A stretch of 9,448 nucleotides of DNA from Gammaproteobacteria bacterium (GTDB lineage: Bacteria > Pseudomonadota > Gammaproteobacteria > Nitrosococcales > Methylophagaceae), in the NCBI GenBank assembly GCA_002402245.1, contig NVVP01000001.1, positions 1-9,448 on the forward strand, read 5' to 3'. Below are positions 1-5,445 of this stretch, in pieces. Numbering within the stretch: position 1 is the stretch's first letter; each line of letters opens with the position of its first letter. The translations under genes were made by a program, and so were the position numbers. The notes under the pieces are model-generated. The model had not been told where the DNA came from, did not search any database, and saw only the letters and a program-made list of their open reading frames with translations.

Positions 1-198
1 GATGCCTTATATGATCAAGCCGTACAGATAGTGACAGAAAGCCAACGCGCGTCTATATCGGGCATTCAGCGTCGATTAAAAATAGGTTATAACCGCGCCG
101 CTCGAATTGTGGAAGCAATGGAAGCAGCTGGAGTGGTCTCTTCTATGCAAGGCAATGGTAGTCGTGAAGTATTAGCGCCTGCGCCGCGTTCAGATTGA
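1..198 (+). CDS. ftsK: DNA translocase FtsK, C-terminal fragment (gamma domain)
   Basis: The window opens inside this gene, and only the last 65 codons before the TGA at 196-198 are visible. The peptide begins DALYDQAVQIV and contains QRASISGIQRRLKIGYNRAA followed by an IVEAMEAAGVV helix. This is the winged-helix gamma domain that ends FtsK/SpoIIIE translocases. In the family this domain reads the polar KOPS sequences and contacts the XerD recombinase, steering the septum-bound hexameric motor towards dif during chromosome segregation. The membrane, linker and motor domains lie upstream, outside the window. A small ORF and then lolA and rarA follow on the same strand, matching the gammaproteobacterial order ftsK-lolA-rarA. 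Identification is firm from the end of the protein plus context. Confidence 0.95.
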   Translation, partial: DALYDQAVQIVTESQRASISGIQRRLKIGYNRAARIVEAMEAAGVVSSMQGNGSREVLAPAPRSD

Positions 199-209
199 TT
201 TGATTAAGT

Positions 210-545
210 ATGTGGCTTGATAAAATAGCTCATAAACTGGGTTTATTAAGAAGGAAGAAAGCAAACAATACGCCTTATTTAGCTGAATATAGCTTAATTA
301 TTTTAGATAGCTTAATGAATAAGTCTGATAGTTTACCGGTGCTGCTTAAGGCAATAAAACACTACCCTGAAGATACACATAATGAAGGACATGTGTGTGA
401 CAATATGATTGCGTTTATGACTACATTTTCGTCTTTTGAACTATTAAAGCAGGGTGTTGACCAACAGTTTATTGAAAAAGGTGGCCGTAAGGCGATGCAA
501 AGTCAGCAACAATCAATGGAAAAATTGGAATCATGGTATGAATAA
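210..545 (+). CDS. hypothetical protein between ftsK and lolA (111 aa)
   Basis: I do not recognise this protein. It starts at ATG 210, 11 bases after the ftsK stop, and ends at TAA 543-545, overlapping the lolA start by 8 bases (ATGAATAA), which suggests translational coupling. The product has a basic N-terminus (LGLLRRKKANN, residues 11-21), a hydrophobic helix-like stretch around residues 24-36, and a polar Gln- and Lys-rich tail (KAMQSQQQSMEKLE, residues 94-107). There is no signal peptide, clear membrane span, or Cys/His metal cluster, so it is probably a small helical cytoplasmic protein. The ribosome binding site before ATG 210 is weak. The tight fit between two conserved genes and the full-length open frame argue that it is real, but the function cannot be assigned. 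Confidence 0.62.
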   Translation: MWLDKIAHKLGLLRRKKANNTPYLAEYSLIILDSLMNKSDSLPVLLKAIKHYPEDTHNEGHVCDNMIAFMTTFSSFELLKQGVDQQFIEKGGRKAMQSQQQSMEKLESWYE

Positions 546-1176
546 AATAATCAAAACAATGCTCGCTATCACAGTGATGAGTGCATCATTTACCCTGTCA
601 GCAGCTGAATCAGCAACAGATAAATTAAATGAATTTGTCAAAACAGTAGTGACTTTCCAAGCTAAATTTAACCAAACAGTCATCGGCCCTCGAGGCATCG
701 TATTAGAAGAGGCAGAAGGCTTTTTTATATTAGACCGTCCCGGTAGATTTCGTTGGGATTATAAACAGCCTTATCCGCAGTACATTGTGGCCGATGGTGA
801 AAAAATATGGTTTTACGACGTCGATTTAGAACAAGTGACAGTGAAGTCACAGCTAGAGGCTTTAGCGGATACACCGGCAAGCTTATTATCAGGTGATATG
901 TTGCCTGAAGATAATTATTTGCTACGTGATTTACCTTCAGAAGATGGTTTGTTATGGGTTGAATTGATACCTAAAAATATCGAATCTAATTTTCAAACCA
1001 TCACCCTAGCATTTGATTCCGCCGGCGTATTAAATCAAATGATTATGAAAGATAGCTTTGATCAAAAAACCCGCCTAGCCTTTACACAAGTGACTAATAA
1101 CCCTCAATTAGCAGATGATGTATTTGTTTTTACACCACCAAAAGGTGTGGATATTGTGGGTGATATTGGTCAGTGA
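538..1176 (+). CDS. lolA: outer-membrane lipoprotein carrier protein LolA
   Basis: Periplasmic chaperone that takes lipoproteins from the LolCDE ABC transporter and passes them to LolB at the outer membrane. The 212-residue product is close to the usual LolA length of about 200. It starts with a signal peptide (MNKIIKTMLAITVMSA, cleavage likely near SAA, about residue 23). Mature LolA hallmarks follow: a VVTFQAKFNQTV segment, then GFFILDRPGRFRWDYKQPYP (about residues 61-80), then IVADGEKIWFYDVDLEQVTV. The open frame extends upstream to 454, but the start at 538 is preferred because it gives the signal peptide directly and has GGAA at 527-530, seven bases upstream. It overlaps the preceding small ORF by 8 bases and the rarA GTG start by 4. 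Confident from motifs and gene order. Confidence 0.96.
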   Translation: MNKIIKTMLAITVMSASFTLSAAESATDKLNEFVKTVVTFQAKFNQTVIGPRGIVLEEAEGFFILDRPGRFRWDYKQPYPQYIVADGEKIWFYDVDLEQVTVKSQLEALADTPASLLSGDMLPEDNYLLRDLPSEDGLLWVELIPKNIESNFQTITLAFDSAGVLNQMIMKDSFDQKTRLAFTQVTNNPQLADDVFVFTPPKGVDIVGDIGQ

Positions 1177-2501
1177 GTTTATTTGAAAACACCGATGATC
1201 TGTTAGGCCGGCCTTTGGCTGACCGAATGCGACCCACTTCTTTAGACGGATATATTGGTCAACATCATTTATTAGCTGAAGGTAAACCTTTACAGCAAGC
1301 TATTTCATCTGGAAATCCACATTCAATGATTTTGTGGGGCCCACCTGGCACAGGTAAGACCACCCTAGGCAAGTTGATTGCCGGTTATTGTGATATGGAA
1401 TTCATTACTATTTCAGCCGTGTTAGCCGGTGTTAAAGATGTACGTGCAGCAGTTACTAGAGCACAGCAATTACAGCAAGAGCAAGGTCGCCGTACCTTAT
1501 TATTTGTAGATGAAGTACATCGCTTTAATAAATCACAGCAAGATGCATTTTTACCTTATGTTGAAGATGGCACCTTTACCTTTATTGGTGCGACCACTGA
1601 AAATCCCTCATTTGAATTAAACAATGCCCTATTATCCCGAGCACGTGTATACGTCCTTAAATCACTAGAAACGGCTGATTTACGACAGATCATTGACCGA
1701 GCGATGGACAATGTTGATTTAGGATTAGCGGATCGAGGTATCGAGCTGGCTGAACCGTTACGCGATCAATTAGCTGAAGCGGTTGATGGTGATGGCCGCC
1801 GGGCATTAAACCTATTAGAAATTGTTATCGATTTGGCTGATAGCAAAAGTCAGACTCAGGTTGATGAGGATGATCTAGCAGAAGTACTATCTGGGACCTT
1901 ACGTCGCTTTGATAAAGGCGGTGAAGCCTTTTATGACCAAATTTCAGCCCTACATAAGTCGGTACGAGGTTCATCGCCCGATGGTGCCTTATATTGGCTG
2001 TGTCGGATGTTAGATGGCGGTTGTGATCCAGTCTATTTAATGCGACGTATAGTTAGAATGGCATCGGAAGATATTGGTAATGCAGATCCTCGAGGTTTAC
2101 GTATCGCCCTTGATGCATGGGAAAGCTTTGACAAATTAGGCCGACCAGAAGGCGACTTAGCCATTGCCCAAGCCGTGGTTTATCTTGCCTGTGCCCCGAA
2201 GAGTAATGCGGTCTATAACGCCTTTAATCAAGCCATGCAGGATGTGCGCTCGCAAGGCTCCGCCGAAGTGCCGGTTCACTTACGTAATGCGCCTACCAAA
2301 CTGATGAAAGAGTTAGGCTATGGCAAAGAGTATCGTTATGCTCATCATGAGCCTGATGCGTATGCAGCAGGGGAGAATTACTTTCCAGATAATATGCAAC
2401 CGAGGAATTACTATCAACCGGTAAATCGTGGTTTGGAAATTAAGATTGCTGAGAAGTTAGCACGGCTGAAAGCGTTGGATGAGCAGGCTAACAATCGCTA
2501 A
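1173..2501 (+). CDS. rarA: replication-associated recombination protein RarA (MgsA), AAA+ ATPase
   Basis: Clamp-loader-like AAA+ ATPase that acts at stalled replication forks and DNA ends, related to eukaryotic Mgs1/WRNIP1. The 442 residues match the family length. Visible motifs are the N-terminal LADRMRPTSLDGYIGQ, Walker A GPPGTGKTT (56-64), Walker B LLFVDEVHRF (109-118), sensor 1 GATTENPSF (139-147) and the arginine-finger region LLSRARVY (153-160). The C-terminal half carries the RarA tetramerisation region, with DPVYLMRRIVRMASEDIG and the end motif PDNMQPRNYYQP. The start codon is GTG at 1173, sharing GTGA with the lolA stop, so the two are probably translationally coupled. In E. coli serS follows; here the next gene is a convergent DUF1059 gene only 4 bases away. 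Very confident. Confidence 0.97.
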   Translation: MSLFENTDDLLGRPLADRMRPTSLDGYIGQHHLLAEGKPLQQAISSGNPHSMILWGPPGTGKTTLGKLIAGYCDMEFITISAVLAGVKDVRAAVTRAQQLQQEQGRRTLLFVDEVHRFNKSQQDAFLPYVEDGTFTFIGATTENPSFELNNALLSRARVYVLKSLETADLRQIIDRAMDNVDLGLADRGIELAEPLRDQLAEAVDGDGRRALNLLEIVIDLADSKSQTQVDEDDLAEVLSGTLRRFDKGGEAFYDQISALHKSVRGSSPDGALYWLCRMLDGGCDPVYLMRRIVRMASEDIGNADPRGLRIALDAWESFDKLGRPEGDLAIAQAVVYLACAPKSNAVYNAFNQAMQDVRSQGSAEVPVHLRNAPTKLMKELGYGKEYRYAHHEPDAYAAGENYFPDNMQPRNYYQPVNRGLEIKIAEKLARLKALDEQANNR

Positions 2502-2505
2502 AAAA

Positions 2506-2742
2506 TTAGTCTTCAGCTAAGGCTTCAAATTCTTTTTTCTTAGTATCAAACCATTCTGCCATAGCTTGTGGGTTTTGCATGAGCTGCATTACTTTTGCCA
2601 TTGCGCCCATATGTTGTGCGTCTTGTTGTTGAAACATGGCCATGCCGTGTTGTTTGCTTAGTTCAACTAGTTCTTCAAAGGTGTTGGCTTGGAAGGTTTG
2701 GTCGCAGGCGCCGCCTAGTTGGTTGCAGGTCATTGTTTTCAT
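2506..2742 (-). CDS. small DUF1059-family protein
   Basis: A 78-residue cytoplasmic protein that starts MKTMTCNQLGGACDQTF. The Cys-x-x-LGG-x-Cys beginning (C6 and C13), followed by a helix TFEELVELSKQHG, is typical of the DUF1059 family of small, possibly metal-binding proteins. The biochemical role of that family is not established to my knowledge. The second half is rich in Met, Gln and His (MAMFQQQDAQHMGAMAKVMQ, residues 34-53) and ends in a charged helix. A good ribosome binding site (GGAGAG) lies 5 to 6 bases before the ATG at 2742. The gene is convergent with rarA with a 4-base gap and is apparently monocistronic. Family assignment rests on the N-terminal motif; function is unknown. Confidence 0.82.
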   Translation of the reverse strand: MKTMTCNQLGGACDQTFQANTFEELVELSKQHGMAMFQQQDAQHMGAMAKVMQLMQNPQAMAEWFDTKKKEFEALAED

Positions 2743-2809
2743 GGTTCTCTCCGGTTGTTCTTATTGTTTTGGGCTGGCTATTTTTATAGCTTATTTGTGT
2801 TGGGATAGC

Positions 2810-2838
2810 ATTATATACTGCTGCCGCGAGGCGTTCAT
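2810..2838 (-). promoter_or_regulatory. candidate promoter for the DUF1059 gene
   Basis: Reading leftwards on the minus strand, a perfect TATAAT lies at 2815-2810, about 68 bases upstream of the DUF1059 ATG. The -35 region would fall near 2833-2838, in the first bases of the adjacent repeat element, and is poor (ATGAAC at 17-bp spacing). The exact -10 match and position make this the best promoter candidate for the small gene, but with a weak -35 it remains a guess. Confidence 0.35.
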
Positions 2839-3003
2839 TTCTTTTGCTGCCCAAAAGAAACAGAACCAAAGAAAAAGGCACCCGATATCGCCTTCATCCA
2901 AATACTACGTTATTTTTATGGCGTAGTCGCCAACTCGCTTACGCTCAAACACGCGACCACTTCATCCATAAAAATAACTCCGTTTTTGGAGGCGATAACA
3001 CGG
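2816..3003. repeat. intergenic repeat element with nested inverted repeats
   Basis: This stretch fills most of the gene-free gap 2743-3062. It starts near CTGCCGCGAGGCGTTCATTT, then has a perfect 9-bp hairpin TTTCTTTTG/CAAAAGAAA (2838-2846 and 2852-2860, 5-base loop), then AAAGAAAAAGGCACCCG. The right half is a second, larger inverted structure. GTTATTTTTATGG (2909-2921) pairs perfectly with 2966-2978. Outside it ATCGCC (2887-2892) pairs with GGCGAT (2991-2996), and inside it GTAGTCGC (2923-2930) pairs with GCGACCAC (2953-2960) with one mismatch. The left half resembles a widespread proteobacterial intergenic repeat that I recognise from memory. The frames across it give only spurious short ORFs. 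Boundaries are approximate and no target-site duplication is evident. Confidence 0.6.
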
Positions 3004-3062
3004 GGTATTAGGCTTAATTTAAGGTCACGAGTTTCTTATGGATGGTTGTTAGGGCATCTTTT

Positions 3063-3533
3063 CTAAGTATCATTATCTTTTTTAGTTTCTCTCACTATCT
3101 CCGCAATTATCTGAAATGTCTGATACCTAATCGATGTAATCCCTTCATAGTCAATATCTTCATTAGTAAAGTCTGGATTTGTATCGGCTTCAATACAACC
3201 CCAGAAATTATCTACTTTATTCAAAAAATAACCTGCTCTATCAATTTTATCTGGATCTACGAAATGCTTTTTTACATAGATAGAAGATGGAATGTCATGA
3301 GCTAGTTTATTTCTGTAATCACGTAGTAATTGGATCTCGTTAATATCATTTGATGTCAGAGCTTCAGATTCAAGTAGAAATATAAGTGATGCTTCGAACT
3401 CATATTTTGATCTAGAGAGTACTTTATCTTTATAGTCAGGTGAAATGATAAATTCTTTTCCATTATGACCGTTTATGAAAAAACCTTTAACCCCTTCAAC
3501 TATTGAAGACTTCAACAAATGAAATGCCATCAA
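3063..3533 (-). CDS. hypothetical HEPN-like protein, possibly 5'-defective
   Basis: A 156-residue ORF from TTG 3533 (ATG at 3530 is the next codon) to TAG at 3063. I cannot name the family. The segment RDYRNKLAHD (residues 71-80) carries the R-N-x-x-x-H pattern of HEPN-type RNases (R74, N75, H79), between helix-like segments before and after it, as HEPN folds require. HEPN proteins often occur in toxin-antitoxin, abortive-infection and RNA-defence loci, but no partner antitoxin or nucleotidyltransferase is adjacent. GC over 3061-3540 is about 31% by direct count, against about 48-55% in sampled rsmJ segments, so it looks acquired. The same frame stays open upstream to a TAA at 3588-3590, with plausible protein sequence (NEDIAKARLIDSSLYL) but no standard start. 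No Shine-Dalgarno precedes 3530 or 3533. It may be a decaying gene or use a rare start. Confidence 0.55.
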   Translation of the reverse strand: MMAFHLLKSSIVEGVKGFFINGHNGKEFIISPDYKDKVLSRSKYEFEASLIFLLESEALTSNDINEIQLLRDYRNKLAHDIPSSIYVKKHFVDPDKIDRAGYFLNKVDNFWGCIEADTNPDFTNEDIDYEGITSIRYQTFQIIAEIVRETKKDNDT

Positions 3534-3592
3534 ATAAAGTGATGAATCTATGAGTCTTGCTTTGGCAATGTCTTCATTTAACCTGTATTAAC

Positions 3593-3649
3593 GGGAAGAC
3601 ACTTTCCCTGTAATTCTTAGTTAAGTAAATAATAAAGCAGTTAACTAAG
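3593..3649. repeat. two inverted repeats between rsmJ and the HEPN-like ORF
   Basis: CTTAGTTAA (3616-3624) and TTAACTAAG (3641-3649) are perfect 9-bp inverted repeats around a 16-base AT-rich loop. Next to them, GGGAA (3593-3597) and TTCCC (3604-3608) form a 5-bp hairpin. They sit downstream of the rsmJ stop and upstream of the HEPN-like ORF, both on the minus strand. They could be a weak end-of-operon structure, an operator for the small ORF, or a scar of insertion. Neither is followed by a proper T run in the minus direction, so I do not call a terminator. Confidence 0.4.
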
Positions 3650-3710
3650 TATTTGTAGTTGGCCTCAAATTGTTTCCTATGAAAGTTAGATACTTGAAGA
3701 TAACTTTGCT

Positions 3711-4463
3711 TTAGGCAAGATAAATATCATACCGTGTATTTTTACTTTCAATACTGGTGGTTGGTTTTTGTTCGCCGACGAAGGGGGCTGATTTGGGGCG
3801 TTTGACTACAACTCTTTTTAGAGCGGTATTTATTGCGGTAGTGAGTAGTTGCTCACTATCGGTATCGGGGCCGGCTAGTTGGTGTAAAAGACGCATGTCT
3901 TTTTTAACTAAGGCTGATTTTTCACGGCTGGGATACATGGGGTCCATGTAGATGACGTCTGGGCGTTGTTGGTTGTTGAGCTTGCTTAGGTAGTCGATGG
4001 CGTCGTGATTGATGAGTGACATGCGTTGGATGACTTCATTAATATCGTCATCTGCTGCTGCTCGATTAAGGGCGTCTTCAATTAGGCAGGCAATTAATGG
4101 GTTTCGTTCAATCAGGGTGATTTGGCAGCCTAAGTTGGCTAATACAAAGGCATCACGAGCGAAACCTGCGGTGGCGTCAATGATGGTGGGTGTGGCACCT
4201 TTTTTTAGGCCGATGGCTTTGGCTAGGGGTTGACCTCGGCCGCCACCAAATTGTCTGCGGTGGGCGTTTTTACCGGTGACAAAGTCGATAAAAATAGGGT
4301 TGCCTAGTTCAGGTGAGCGAATTTCTGTTTGATTTTGACTGAGTACGAGTTGGATTTTATCTGGGTCTAAAACTGCAAAAGGAAGGGCTAATTTATTTGC
4401 TAATAAAGTCGCTTTTTCTTCTAGTTGAGCTGAGTCAGTACTGATGCTGATGGAATCAGTCAT
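3711..4463 (-). CDS. rsmJ: 16S rRNA (guanine-1516-N2) methyltransferase RsmJ
   Basis: SAM-dependent methyltransferase that modifies G1516 of 16S rRNA in the small ribosomal subunit (formerly YhiQ). The 250-residue product matches family length. The signatures are present in order: NPIFIDFVTGKNAHRRQFGG with FGGGRGQ (residues 72-78), the SAM-binding motif I DATAGFARDAF (96-106), acidic motif LIER (117-120), the catalytic-type motif DPMYPSR (164-170) and a basic KRVVVKRPKSAPF near the C-terminus. The start ATG 4463 overlaps the propeller gene's TGA by 8 bases (ATGACTGA), so the gene is probably translationally coupled to an unrelated upstream lipoprotein gene. Downstream, transcription would run into the AT-rich HEPN-like island. 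Identification is confident. Confidence 0.95.
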   Translation of the reverse strand: MTDSISISTDSAQLEEKATLLANKLALPFAVLDPDKIQLVLSQNQTEIRSPELGNPIFIDFVTGKNAHRRQFGGGRGQPLAKAIGLKKGATPTIIDATAGFARDAFVLANLGCQITLIERNPLIACLIEDALNRAAADDDINEVIQRMSLINHDAIDYLSKLNNQQRPDVIYMDPMYPSREKSALVKKDMRLLHQLAGPDTDSEQLLTTAINTALKRVVVKRPKSAPFVGEQKPTTSIESKNTRYDIYLA

Positions 4464-5445
4464 GACTTATAAATAGTCCAAATGCACGGCTACCCGTGCC
4501 TGTTTTAATGACTTTTTCAGTTTGGTAGTTATCGGTGTTGATAACTGACACTGTGCCATCGCCCCAATTAGTCACATAAAGAAATTGGCCATCAGGGGTA
4601 ATATCAATGCCTTCGGGTGAGTCACCGACGTCAATGGTTTGGATAATTGATGGATTAATTAGGTCGATTATAGAGATTGTGCTGTCATCCTGATTGGTGA
4701 CATATAAGTGACTATTATCAGGGCTAACTACTGCACAGTAGGGCCATTCGCCTACATTGATGGTGTTTGTTTGCATGGCTGATTTTAAATCAATCACGCT
4801 GACATCATTTGAGCCGACATTAACGCTATAAAGTGTGTTGTTATCAGGTGCTAATGCTAAACCAAAAGGGGCTGTGCCAACGGCTATGGAGTGTAAAACT
4901 TGATTAGTATCTGTGTCTATAATCATCACGGTATTATCATCACGATTAGCCACATAAAGGCGATGAGATTGGTCGTCGACAATCATTCCGGCGGGGGATT
5001 TACCTACTGGAATTGATGTGATTATTTTTTCTTCGGCGGGATCTATAACGCTGACGGTGTGTTGATACCAATCTGCAACATAAACGAGTGAACCTGCTTT
5101 GTTAGTTGCAATACCAACGGGGCCTGCACCGACGGGAATATGGGCAATAACGGTGAGGGTGTTGAGGTCTAATACAGACACATCTACACCTTCTGAATTA
5201 GTAATAAAGGCACGTTGGCCTTGCTGGCTAATGGCGATGCCTACAGGTCGATTGCCAATAGGGATGGTATGAATGACTTGCTGGGTAGCGGTATCAATAA
5301 TGCTGAGGTCATCACTTAATTGATTAGTGATGTAAGCATGAGGTGGCTGCGGTGTGGCACAGCCTGAAATGGCTGAGCTGAATATAAGAAAAAAGGCGAT
5401 CAATTTGATCGCCTTTAACCATGCTAAGCAAGAATGCTTTGGCAT
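4456..5445 (-). CDS. YVTN-family seven-bladed beta-propeller lipoprotein
   Basis: A 329-residue exported lipoprotein. The signal peptide (residues 1-28, hydrophobic core LIAFFLIFSSA) ends in a lipobox ISGC with lipidated Cys29 followed by Ala, which predicts outer-membrane sorting. From residue 37 the whole protein is seven tandem blades: the first six are exactly 42 residues and the last 41. Each has the pattern (L/V/A)Y(V/I)TN...VSVID...I.VG..P.G.... This is the YVTN/YncE-type repeat, related to propellers found near PQQ-dependent alcohol oxidation genes. The ligand or partner is unknown. The ATG directly follows the stop of the MxaD-like gene with no gap, and the end overlaps rsmJ. An intrinsic-terminator-like palindrome lies within codons 10-20. 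Fold assignment is firm; role is inferred only from context. Confidence 0.88.
   Translation of the reverse strand: MPKHSCLAWLKAIKLIAFFLIFSSAISGCATPQPPHAYITNQLSDDLSIIDTATQQVIHTIPIGNRPVGIAISQQGQRAFITNSEGVDVSVLDLNTLTVIAHIPVGAGPVGIATNKAGSLVYVADWYQHTVSVIDPAEEKIITSIPVGKSPAGMIVDDQSHRLYVANRDDNTVMIIDTDTNQVLHSIAVGTAPFGLALAPDNNTLYSVNVGSNDVSVIDLKSAMQTNTINVGEWPYCAVVSPDNSHLYVTNQDDSTISIIDLINPSIIQTIDVGDSPEGIDITPDGQFLYVTNWGDGTVSVINTDNYQTEKVIKTGTGSRAFGLFISHD
5386..5416 (-). terminator. terminator-like hairpin with T tract inside the propeller signal-peptide codons
   Basis: On the minus strand, AAAGGCGATCAA (5416-5405) and TTGATCGCCTTT (5403-5392) are perfect 12-base inverted arms around a single base, giving a stem of about ten pairs with a small loop. 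After the GCC the strand reads TTTTTTCTT (5394-5386). A GC-containing stem followed immediately by a T run is the layout of a Rho-independent terminator in the direction of transcription of this operon. It begins 30 bases after the propeller start codon and is translated as codons 10-20. It may end most MxaD-like transcripts or act as an attenuator. The structure is certain; its activity is inferred. Confidence 0.6.

Noticed and set aside
454..537. Upstream extension of lolA to ATG 454 (240 residues)
   Set aside because: It would put 28 polar residues before a clear signal peptide and overlap the preceding ORF widely. ATG 538 has GGAA at proper spacing.
2490..2525. Possible bidirectional terminator between convergent rarA and the DUF1059 gene
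   Set aside because: There is a T run on the minus strand after TTAG...CTAA, but the stem is only 4 AT-rich pairs, too weak to support.
2675..2881. Minus-strand ORF of 68 residues starting MPFSLVLFLLGSKRNERLAA
   Set aside because: It is a translation of the intergenic repeat, overlaps the DUF1059 gene in another frame, and is a commonly mis-annotated sequence type.
2595..2926. Plus-strand ORFs opposite the DUF1059 gene and repeat
   Set aside because: Cys-, Trp- and Val-rich shadow translations with no ribosome binding site; the minus-strand gene explains the region.
3042..3305. Plus-strand ORF of 87 residues opposite the HEPN-like gene
   Set aside because: Composition (Ile/Phe/Asn-rich) is that of an antisense shadow of AT-rich coding DNA; the minus frame gives a protein-like sequence with a recognisable motif.
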